Part shown: positions 23,064-29,309 of the stretch, piece by piece
How positions within the stretch are numbered: position 1 is the first letter of the stretch
How the letters are laid out: the number at the start of each line of letters is the position of its first letter
From: a virus
Virus record (IMG/VR): IMGVR_UViG_3300031356_000002
Coordinates: 1-38,490 of that record
DNA length: 38,490 nt
Strand: one strand, 5' to 3'
Translations under genes and position numbers: made by a program
Notes under the pieces: generated by a model
Databases searched by the model: none
The model's input: only the letters and a program-made list of their open reading frames with translations
What the model was told of the DNA's origin: nothing

Positions 23064-24797
23064 TTAGTTCCCGTAGCTCTTCGGACCGTCGGTCATCTTG
23101 CAGATCGACGCCCCGAGCGTCGGCTGGCCGCCGTACCGAGCGCGGACGACGATCAGCCTGGTGTTCTTCAACGCGAGGGTCTGGCCCTCGACCACGTTCC
23201 GGATCTGAATCCCGAGCCGCCGGAACATCTGGTAGTAGCTCAGGTTAACGAACGCGATCGACCCGGTCGGGATCGAGTCCTGGATCTTGCACGGGTGCTC
23301 CAGGAGCGTGTACGACTGGTGGTTCATGCCCAGTAGCCGTCGGGCGTCGGTCGTGTAGACCGGCACGCCCCTCGCCTGGCGGTACATGTAGTCGCTGGTG
23401 ACGTACACGCACGCCCTCGGGTTACTGTTGCGCATGGCCTTCGTCAGGCCGAACGCCAGCTTCTCGAAGTCGCCCAGGGTGAATGGGCCGGTGGTCCCGT
23501 TGCTGGAGCTGGACGTGCCCACGCCCGTCGCCGTGAAGATCCCGGTCGGCTCGGTCGTCCCGTCGCCGATCGCTATCTGCTCGTCCATCCACTCCTTGAG
23601 CTTCATGCCGAGCCTCTGCACGATGTACGTGCCGAAGTTGATCGGCGTGTCCGACTCCCAGTCGAGGCCCAGCTCAATCGCCGCCACCGCGGCAAAGATC
23701 GATGTGTCGAGGTTGCCGATCAGGCCGGCCGTGCTGACCACGCTGAACGTGGTGCCCTCGGTCTGGGGGCCGAAGCTCGGGTCGGTCCACGTGCTCCCAT
23801 CGACCACCGAGCCCCTCGTGAGGTTCTTCATGTCGACCAGCGGGGCCAGCTCGCCGAATAGGATCGGGGCGGCGGCGATCGCCTCGTCGAACACGCGGGG
23901 GATGGCGTAGCTGCCGCCGCTCGTCGTGTCGTCGAGGATCGCCTTCCGCTCCGGCGGCGTCAGCTTCCGGTCGTTCACCTCCGTTCCGCTCAGGTCCACG
24001 CGGGCCTCCTGTCCGCCGAGCACCCCGACCACGCCCGTCCACTCCATCTCGTGCAGGGCGTGGAGGATCAGTTGGCGCTCGTGCTCGTTTAGCAGGGCCT
24101 CGCAGGCGCTGGGACCGACCGTGCCGCGTAGCAACTGGTACTTCGCGAACGCTCCGCAGACCGCCATGTCCGCCTCGCTCGGCTCTTGCAGCGGCGGGCC
24201 GGATGGCCCGAACCGCCTGGCCGGCTGGCCGGCGAGCGGGTGACCCTTCGTCCCGTCGATCGTCTGCGGACAGACGAGCGTCTTGCGCTGCATCGAGTAC
24301 CGCTCGACCGGGGCCTTCAGCCGCGGGTTGCTCTTGCCTGCCGCGGCCTTCGCCATGAACGCGGCGGCGAAGTCGGCCCGCGTCTCGCCCTCCGCGGCCT
24401 TTTCGCGGCCGGCCATGATCTCGTCGACCCGCTTCTCGACCCGCTCGTTGAACTGGTCGGCGGCCTCATCGGCCGATCTCGGGACGGCGGCCTCCTCGCC
24501 GTCATCCGTGCCGGCAGGCTTCGGCGGCCTCTCGCCGATCTTCTCGGCTAGCGTGCCGATCGCCTGCGTCATCTCGCCCAGCCCCACGATCATCGGGGCG
24601 TTGGCCTCGGCCAGCAGCTTGCCCAGCTCCTCCTTCACATCCGGGTCCTCCGCCATCAGCTCGGCGTACTTCCCGGCCACCAGCGTGCCATCGCTGATCG
24701 CCTTCGTGATCGCCGACTTGTACTCGTCATCGGAGGCATCGGCGGCCACGTCGAGATTCTCGACGGCCCACTTCTTCAACGCTTCTGTAAGTTCCAT
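23064..24797 (-). CDS. Major capsid protein, HK97 fold, with long N-terminal domain (577 aa)
   Basis: ATG 24797 has AAGGAG seven bases upstream; the open frame to 24848 is rejected. Residues from about 294 onward show the HK97-type order: GGSYAIPRVFDEAIAAAPIL, then DMKNLTRGSVVDGSTWTDPS, IGDGTTEPTGIFTATGVG, a P-domain-like stretch and the ending GGQPTLGASICKMTDG. The ~290-residue N-terminal part is helical (EELGKLLAEA, EAADQFNERVEKRVDEI) and would serve as the scaffold/delta domain removed by the adjacent protease. That is longer than the ~100 residues of HK97. It assembles the icosahedral shell. Confidence 0.88.
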   Translation of the reverse strand: MELTEALKKWAVENLDVAADASDDEYKSAITKAISDGTLVAGKYAELMAEDPDVKEELGKLLAEANAPMIVGLGEMTQAIGTLAEKIGERPPKPAGTDDGEEAAVPRSADEAADQFNERVEKRVDEIMAGREKAAEGETRADFAAAFMAKAAAGKSNPRLKAPVERYSMQRKTLVCPQTIDGTKGHPLAGQPARRFGPSGPPLQEPSEADMAVCGAFAKYQLLRGTVGPSACEALLNEHERQLILHALHEMEWTGVVGVLGGQEARVDLSGTEVNDRKLTPPERKAILDDTTSGGSYAIPRVFDEAIAAAPILFGELAPLVDMKNLTRGSVVDGSTWTDPSFGPQTEGTTFSVVSTAGLIGNLDTSIFAAVAAIELGLDWESDTPINFGTYIVQRLGMKLKEWMDEQIAIGDGTTEPTGIFTATGVGTSSSSNGTTGPFTLGDFEKLAFGLTKAMRNSNPRACVYVTSDYMYRQARGVPVYTTDARRLLGMNHQSYTLLEHPCKIQDSIPTGSIAFVNLSYYQMFRRLGIQIRNVVEGQTLALKNTRLIVVRARYGGQPTLGASICKMTDGPKSYGN

Positions 24798-24844
24798 TTC
24801 GGAACTCCTTTCTGAAAAAGCACATTGCCGGAGTCGCCTCCGAC

Positions 24845-27667
24845 TCACTTCAGGCCGAGCAGCCTCCGCCAGCTCCGGTTGCGTTTCTGCCGCAACCTAC
24901 CATCGATTACCGCCTTGGCCTGCCTCAACTCCTCCTGCGTCGCCGCAGCCGCCAACCAGGCGAAGATGACCTCCGGCCCCTTGCCCGTTGATTTCTCGTC
25001 CCCCTCGATACATACCTCGATGCTCCGTAGCACCTCGTTCAACCTTGAGGCGGCCCCTACCGCCAGCTCCCGCACTCGGCGAGGCACATCCTCTGTACCG
25101 ACAATCGCGGCCATATCGTCCCGGCTCCACCGTATTCGCTGGTCATTCCTCCCTCGCGTTACGAGGCCCTTCTCCGGCAGGTGAGCCCGCAGGTGCTCCA
25201 TCACCCGCTCCAGGTCGTCGCCGATCCCGTCTACCTGGTTAGCCCTCGCCAGGGCGTTGCGAACGCCGTTCAGGCTCGCCTTGCCCGCGTCGTCGCTCCC
25301 CGGCGGGAAGTGGTGCCCGAGCTTCAGGTCGTCGAACGTCTCGACGGTGCCCGGGTGCCAGGCGAAGTACCGCTTGATCTTGCCCTTCTCTGCGGCCGAC
25401 AGCTCGCCCCACTGCTTGTCGGTGAAGTCGCTGAGCCGCAGTTTCCGCCATATGCCCTCGGCTCCCTCGCCCGATCCGCCGGGCGGGTTGCCGGGGACCA
25501 TCCCCTTGACCTCCGCGGCGGAGCCAACCGCTCCCTCTGTTTTGTTTCCGAAGGCGACCGTCTTCGACCGTAACACCATGGAGCGAGTAGGCTTGTAGCG
25601 GCTGCCTTCGAGCTGCACGCCGTTAATCAGCTCCCGCTGCTCCTCGATCTTGTCAATCGCCTTGACCAGGGCCTCGCCGATCAGTAGGTCCTCCTCCTCT
25701 CGGACCGCCCTCGCATACTGCACCAACTCGGAAATGTGGGCACCGCTGTATCCGTCCATCTTCTCGACGGCTCTCTTCCGGTCCTTTTCCGCCGCCTCCG
25801 GCAGCCACGATGCCAGCATGGCCGCTCTCGTTTTTGCATCTGGCAGGTCGAACAGGAGCACGTCATGGAACCGCCCAGGCCGGTCGATCAATGAGTCCGG
25901 GATTAGTTCCGGGTAGTTCGTGGTCAGCAGCGTGACGATGCCGGATGACCGCCCCATGCCGTCCATCTCACTCTTGAGCAGGTCCTCGGTGCCGCCCCTG
26001 CCCATCCAGTTGTCGACATCCTCGAAGCAGACTATCGACGGGGCTAATTCGCGGGCGAGATCGAAGGCGTGCGTTAAGGCCCCGTATACGCCCACCTGCC
26101 AGAAGTCCCTCGCTGCGACCCAGATGAACGTGGCCTCCGCCTGGTTCCGCATGATCCGGGCGGAGAGCGTTTTTCCGGTTCCCGGAGGGCCCATTAGGAC
26201 CATGCCGCGGTTCGGTGCAGCGGCCCGCGTCTCGTTGAGTGAGCCGACTGCCCGCATGACCGGGGCCTTGTTCCGTGCCGGCAGGAACAGGCCGTCCCAT
26301 TGCTCATCCGTCTTCGGCAGGAACCCGCCCGTCAGGCTGAATGCCTGTCCCTTAAGGAAGTTGTTCTGCCGTGACCACTGCCACGTCTTGTCGATCACGT
26401 CGCGTGCGAACTGCCGATCCTCCTCCTTATCCGACGTGTAGAACGTCACCTCTAACATGCCGTAGTACGGCTCGAACCCGACGACGAACTTCCGCCGGGT
26501 GCCGCAGCGGAACTGCAAGCCCTGGACAAGGAAGTCCTCTGTCTTCTCCGGCGTGAGCTGGATGATCTCGTATTTCGGCGGCAGCTCGTCGCCGCCGTGC
26601 GTTATGTGCCTCGTGTCCTCGACATCGTACTCGGCCAGGATCTCCCGTAGTCCGGTCAGCCAGGACCCGACGCGGGCCCGGGGGACAGCCGTGTGCACCC
26701 AGAACAGGTGCTTGACCTGGCAGCCGATGTAGCGGCTCACCCAGTCATACTCCAGGCTGGCCGGCTCCAGGTGTTCCCGCCACACATCGAACGTCGAACT
26801 GGTCGATTTGGCTGCGGCGGGTTGTCGGATCAATTGCGCTTCCGGCCTGAAGCCCCGCCCAATCACGGGCCTCGCCTCATAGACGCTCTTGAGCCAGCCC
26901 TTCACCCGATTGTCCTGGAAGCCCTTCTCGCCCAGCAGGTTCCACGCCTCGATGATCGCCCCGCGGTTGCTCGCCACCGAGACCACAGACCGCTCCATGA
27001 TCTCGTACTCCAGGATGTGCCAGCCGAGAGCCCCGTCCTCCTCGTCGCCCTTCTTCGGTCTGCGCTCCTCATACTTCGTCGGCAGGAAGCCGTGCGACAT
27101 CCGCCGGAGCACCTGGAACTCGACCATCTGTGCCACATCGCGGCCGAACGGGAAGTCCATGATCGCCGACTGCTCGGCGAGCCGCTTGCTGTTCCGCTTG
27201 AGGATCTTCATGAACTTGCCGATCGGCTGGATCGAGACGTGGTTGAACAGCAGCGGGCCCAGCTCGTCGACCGTCGCGCCCTTCGGCTCCAGGATGTCGA
27301 AGTCCCGGTCCTCGTCCACCGTCGTCAAGGTGTAGTCGAACACCAGAACGAACCCATCGAGTCCCGCCGGCTTCTTCGCCGCCTTGACAGGCAGCAGCTC
27401 CATGTTGCGGCCGAGCCGCTGGCGGCCCTCCTCCCCCAGGACGCTCCATGGCAGCGGCTCGATGGTCGCTCCTTGCTCGCAGTAGGTCAGCGTGCCGCCA
27501 GCCTTCTCCATGACCGCCTGCCATTCCGAAGGCGAGACACCGAAGAGGTTCGGCGGCGTCGCGTCCAGGTAGCTCCTGGCCGTGCCGATGCCCCACCTCC
27601 CGTCCGGCCTCCGGCCCCGTAGGCTGTCCAGGATCGGGCCAGCCGTGTCTAGCTCTGCCGTCGCCAT
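24845..27667 (-). CDS. Prohead protease fused to AAA+ ATPase (940 aa)
   Basis: ATG 27667 follows GGGAG. Residues about 105-240 match HK97/S78-type prohead proteases: FDYTLTTVDEDRDFDILEPK, then LLFNHVSIQPIGKF with the candidate catalytic His143, VLRRMSHGFLP with the candidate Ser191, and MERSVVSVASNRGAI. Residues about 460-640 are a complete AAA+ module, with GPPGTGKT at 493-500, Walker B SIVCFEDVD ending at 552, sensor TTNYPEL and arginine-finger region RPGRF at 596-600. The segment between (about 295-480) is unassigned. Near residue 780 is KLGHH followed by NGVRNALARANQ, as in C-terminal tails of phage protease proteins. It would process the capsid scaffold, with an unusual ATP-driven unfolding or remodelling activity in the same chain. 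Confidence 0.85.
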   Translation of the reverse strand: MATAELDTAGPILDSLRGRRPDGRWGIGTARSYLDATPPNLFGVSPSEWQAVMEKAGGTLTYCEQGATIEPLPWSVLGEEGRQRLGRNMELLPVKAAKKPAGLDGFVLVFDYTLTTVDEDRDFDILEPKGATVDELGPLLFNHVSIQPIGKFMKILKRNSKRLAEQSAIMDFPFGRDVAQMVEFQVLRRMSHGFLPTKYEERRPKKGDEEDGALGWHILEYEIMERSVVSVASNRGAIIEAWNLLGEKGFQDNRVKGWLKSVYEARPVIGRGFRPEAQLIRQPAAAKSTSSTFDVWREHLEPASLEYDWVSRYIGCQVKHLFWVHTAVPRARVGSWLTGLREILAEYDVEDTRHITHGGDELPPKYEIIQLTPEKTEDFLVQGLQFRCGTRRKFVVGFEPYYGMLEVTFYTSDKEEDRQFARDVIDKTWQWSRQNNFLKGQAFSLTGGFLPKTDEQWDGLFLPARNKAPVMRAVGSLNETRAAAPNRGMVLMGPPGTGKTLSARIMRNQAEATFIWVAARDFWQVGVYGALTHAFDLARELAPSIVCFEDVDNWMGRGGTEDLLKSEMDGMGRSSGIVTLLTTNYPELIPDSLIDRPGRFHDVLLFDLPDAKTRAAMLASWLPEAAEKDRKRAVEKMDGYSGAHISELVQYARAVREEEDLLIGEALVKAIDKIEEQRELINGVQLEGSRYKPTRSMVLRSKTVAFGNKTEGAVGSAAEVKGMVPGNPPGGSGEGAEGIWRKLRLSDFTDKQWGELSAAEKGKIKRYFAWHPGTVETFDDLKLGHHFPPGSDDAGKASLNGVRNALARANQVDGIGDDLERVMEHLRAHLPEKGLVTRGRNDQRIRWSRDDMAAIVGTEDVPRRVRELAVGAASRLNEVLRSIEVCIEGDEKSTGKGPEVIFAWLAAAATQEELRQAKAVIDGRLRQKRNRSWRRLLGLK

Positions 27668-27680
27668 GATTCGCTCCCGC

Positions 27681-27719
27681 AAAAGAAAAAGGCCCGCAAC
27701 CTGCGTGAGGTTACGGGCC
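27681..27719 (-). terminator. Terminator-like hairpin abutting the protease gene ribosome-binding site
   Basis: On the minus strand GGCCCGTAACC, a 7-nt loop and GGTTGCGGGCC form an 11-bp stem (one G-U pair), followed by TTTTTCTTTT. The U-tract ends only a few bases before GGGAG and ATG 27667. There is no room for a promoter between the hairpin and the start codon. It may therefore work as an attenuator in the leader of the protease-capsid operon or end an upstream transcript. Confidence 0.75.
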
Positions 27720-27748
27720 CGGTGTTTCCGATACCCAGTTGTGTCAAG

Positions 27749-27821
27749 TGGCCGGCCCTGGAATTGCACCAGGATTCTCAGCGTATGAAACTGAGGAGGC
27801 GACTACGCCTTCCCGCCGGCT
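27749..27821 (-). tRNA. Degenerate tRNA-Met-like element, anticodon CAU
   Basis: The 73-nt segment folds by eye as a tRNA. The acceptor is AGCCGGC/GCCGGCC with an A1-C72 mismatch. The D arm has one mismatch or an alternative GGCG/CGCC stem. The anticodon stem is TCAGT/GCTGA with loop TTCATAC, putting CAT at 27787-27785. A 4-nt variable loop and a perfect T stem CCTGG/CCAGG with loop TGCAATT follow. T54, C56, A57, A58 and the G53-C61 pair are present, but position 55 is G. No CCA is encoded (A then CTT). It may be a decayed or non-canonical tRNA or a tRNA-like leader structure. Confidence 0.4.
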
Positions 27822-27827
27822 CTAGCG

Positions 27828-27998
27828 TTATTGAATGCTCCGTATTTTGATGCGACGATACCGACGCCAATGTCGGCGGTCTGCGAAAACCAAATCACCC
27901 ATCGGTTCGACGCTGACGCTTCTGCCCGCGACCGCCAATGGCGATAACGCCGCCGCAGCCAAACCGAGCACCGTTCGGAGAAAGCCGCGTCGCTTCAT
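27828..27998 (-). CDS. Tiny protein with twin-arginine signal (56 aa)
   Basis: The start ATG 27998 overlaps the stop of the preceding gene (ATGA). The N-terminus MKRRGFLRTVLGLAAAALSP carries a near-ideal RRxFL twin-arginine motif, an Ala/Leu core and a likely AVA-G cleavage near residue 24. Only about 30 mature residues remain, ending in a very basic stretch (DRRHWRRYRRIKIRSIQ). Such an exported basic peptide is unusual. It stops seven bases before the tRNA-like element. No family recognised. Confidence 0.6.
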   Translation of the reverse strand: MKRRGFLRTVLGLAAAALSPLAVAGRSVSVEPMGDLVFADRRHWRRYRRIKIRSIQ

Positions 27999-28330
27999 CG
28001 CTCCATCTTCACCATGATCCTGCCCAGCGATTCATAGCTGGCCGTCCATATCTGTTTTCCGTCGTCCGCCCCTGAGACACCGACTCGTGTAATCCTCGCC
28101 CGGAATCGCCATTTCCACCTGTTGGACTGCAAGTGTAGCGAAACTAACTGGCCCGAATCGAATCCCGGCGAGCCTTCCCCGCTCATCGTACCCCGTACCT
28201 TCTGCGACCCACGCGACACGTCTGCGGCAAAGCACTGAGGAACCAGTTCAGTTGCTTCAGATTTCCGCCACGGCAGTGCGGCTCCGGCGGCTATGGCCGC
28301 GATCCATCCGAAGAAGTTCCGGCGATTCAT
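27995..28330 (-). CDS. Small protein with twin-arginine-like leader (111 aa)
   Basis: The start overlaps the upstream stop as ATGA (28330-28327). The leader MNRRNFFGWIAAIAAGAALP has a twin arginine and an Ala-rich core, with a possible cleavage after KSEA near residue 26. The mature part is a small beta-rich domain (SGQLVSLHLQSNRWKWRFRA, KQIWTASYESLGRIMVKM). It is related in design to the 98-residue protein at 20931-21227, although their mature parts look dissimilar by eye. Function unknown. Confidence 0.65.
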   Translation of the reverse strand: MNRRNFFGWIAAIAAGAALPWRKSEATELVPQCFAADVSRGSQKVRGTMSGEGSPGFDSGQLVSLHLQSNRWKWRFRARITRVGVSGADDGKQIWTASYESLGRIMVKMER

Positions 28331-28524
28331 CGCTCCGTCCTTTCCACCCTCGCCCTGACCACGGTTATCTGCCCGGCCTCCCAGAGCACCTCGACCGCCG
28401 TCCGCCCGAAGAAGTCCCGCCCGGCTACCCGCTGGATCTGCTCGCTCAAACTCGCCACCGCCCGTCCCGCCCGGTACTCCGTCGCGTCGAGCAGCTTGTT
28501 CTTCGGCGGCCCCAGGTCAATCAT
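28327..28524 (-). CDS. Small hypothetical protein (65 aa)
   Basis: Begins MIDLGPPKNKLLDATEYRAG and ends in strands TAVEVLWEAGQITVVRARVE. It is the first gene of a three-gene chain in which each start overlaps the previous stop as ATGA. The promoter-like sequence at 28526-28555 puts its -10 only two bases before this ATG. Either the message is transcribed from further upstream, or an internal GTG start is used. No family recognised. Confidence 0.55.
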   Translation of the reverse strand: MIDLGPPKNKLLDATEYRAGRAVASLSEQIQRVAGRDFFGRTAVEVLWEAGQITVVRARVERTER

Positions 28525-28525
28525 T

Positions 28526-28555
28526 ATTCTACGTCCCTGGTCGGGGCGGTGTCAA
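28526..28555 (-). promoter_or_regulatory. Promoter candidate TTGACA-N18-TAGAAT
   Basis: The -35 hexamer TTGACA (28555-28550) is a perfect match to the sigma-70 consensus, and TAGAAT (28531-28526) matches five of six -10 positions with an 18-nt spacer. It would drive the three-gene Tat-leader chain and possibly the tRNA-like element. Its -10 is so close to ATG 28524 that the predicted start of transcription falls inside the gene. Confidence 0.5.
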
Positions 28556-28638
28556 CAGGCGTTTCGCCAGGCAACAGGCGGTCCCCAAGTGGTTGCGGCC
28601 CTTCCGAGGCACCCCCTGGCGGGGTGGTGTCAACTGGC
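28543..28638. repeat. Two direct repeats GGGGYGGTGTCAACWGGC
   Basis: Copies at 28543-28560 and 28621-28638 share 16 of 18 bases, 78 bases apart start to start. Both contain TGTCAA, which reads TTGACA on the coding strand. The left copy holds the -35 of the promoter candidate. The right copy overlaps the stop codon of the 176-residue gene. They could be paired operator sites. Confidence 0.5.
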
Positions 28639-29160
28639 ATCTTCCCGCCAAGACGCGAGCATCTCTTCGTCCAGTGGCTCGACGTAACAATCAGCGTCGC
28701 GGGTTACGCCCCCGCCGATAGCCAAGGTGGCCCCGTCCTCGAACTCGATCGCCACGATGGAGCTGCCGCCCGGTGCCTTAATCTCCTCGATCCGGGACAC
28801 CGTCTTGCCGACCGCATCCTCCCAGTGTTCGAAGTGAGCCCGCCGTTTCAACAGCTTCGCGGCCTCTTCGCGCGTCAAAAGTCGATCACTTTCAACTCCG
28901 ATGCTCATTTCAGTCTCTTCGTCCGCAGCAAGTTCCGCGTGTACCTTAGCGTCAACTTGCCGCTCGTACTCCGCCTTGTCTATCACTCTACCCCGCCAGA
29001 GCGTGTACACGTCGGGGGCCTCTATCGGATCACCCTCGACCACCACGTACGACCCGTCCTCGAATCGAATTATGACCTCCGGGGGGACCTCCGTGACTCG
29101 GACCACCACCCTACTATACACCTGGTGCCATCGCGTCAACAGCTTCGGTTCCGTGGCCAT
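28630..29160 (-). CDS. Hypothetical protein with internal duplication (176 aa)
   Basis: ATG 29160 follows AGAGGGG; the frame upstream to 29214 is rejected. Two similar segments, VIIRFEDGSYVVVEGDP near residue 30 and IVAIEFEDGATLAIGGGV near residue 140, suggest duplicated small beta domains. They flank a charged helical centre (REEAAKLLKRRAHFEHWEDA). The pattern I-x-FEDG is also common in small phage beta proteins. No signal peptide. It follows the portal-minor head gene and the zinc-ribbon ORF, so a head-related accessory role is possible. Confidence 0.6.
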   Translation of the reverse strand: MATEPKLLTRWHQVYSRVVVRVTEVPPEVIIRFEDGSYVVVEGDPIEAPDVYTLWRGRVIDKAEYERQVDAKVHAELAADEETEMSIGVESDRLLTREEAAKLLKRRAHFEHWEDAVGKTVSRIEEIKAPGGSSIVAIEFEDGATLAIGGGVTRDADCYVEPLDEEMLASWREDAS

Positions 29161-29180
29161 GAGTCCCCTCTTTCCCGGCC

Positions 29181-29306
29181 TCAGTCCGGATTGTGCAAGG
29201 TGAGTCGTCCGCATTCACCGCACCAGTCAAGATGCGGGCCGCCCCAACCAACCGTCCAGCGGGTGCAGCCGCAAACCGAACACGGATAACGACAGGGTCC
29301 TGCTAT
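29181..29306 (-). CDS. Mini zinc-ribbon ORF with ATA in place of a normal start (41 aa)
   Basis: Directly after the portal fusion stop (TAG at 29312-29310) the same frame encodes two Cys pairs (CSVCGC and CGECG, 17 residues apart), a convincing zinc ribbon, ending at 29181. No ATG, GTG or TTG exists in frame. GGAG lies six bases upstream of an ATA codon at 29306-29304, so the ancestral start was probably ATG mutated to ATA. ATA initiation or readthrough of the TAG are alternatives. Confidence 0.42.
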   Translation of the reverse strand: MAGPCRYPCSVCGCTRWTVGWGGPHLDWCGECGRLTLHNPD

Positions 29307-29309
29307 GAT

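Noticed and set aside
26693-27622. 309-codon plus-strand ORF opposite the protease/AAA gene
   Set aside because: His/Arg/Leu/Pro-rich complement of coding sequence with no recognisable fold or expression signals.
27668-27769. 34-residue N-terminal extension of the protease/AAA protein
   Set aside because: It would translate the terminator hairpin and part of the tRNA-like element; ATG 27667 has its own GGGAG.
28252-29289. 345-codon plus-strand ORF across the Tat-leader cluster
   Set aside because: It crosses several supported minus-strand genes, regulatory repeats and gaps; the product is low-complexity and has no ribosome-binding site.
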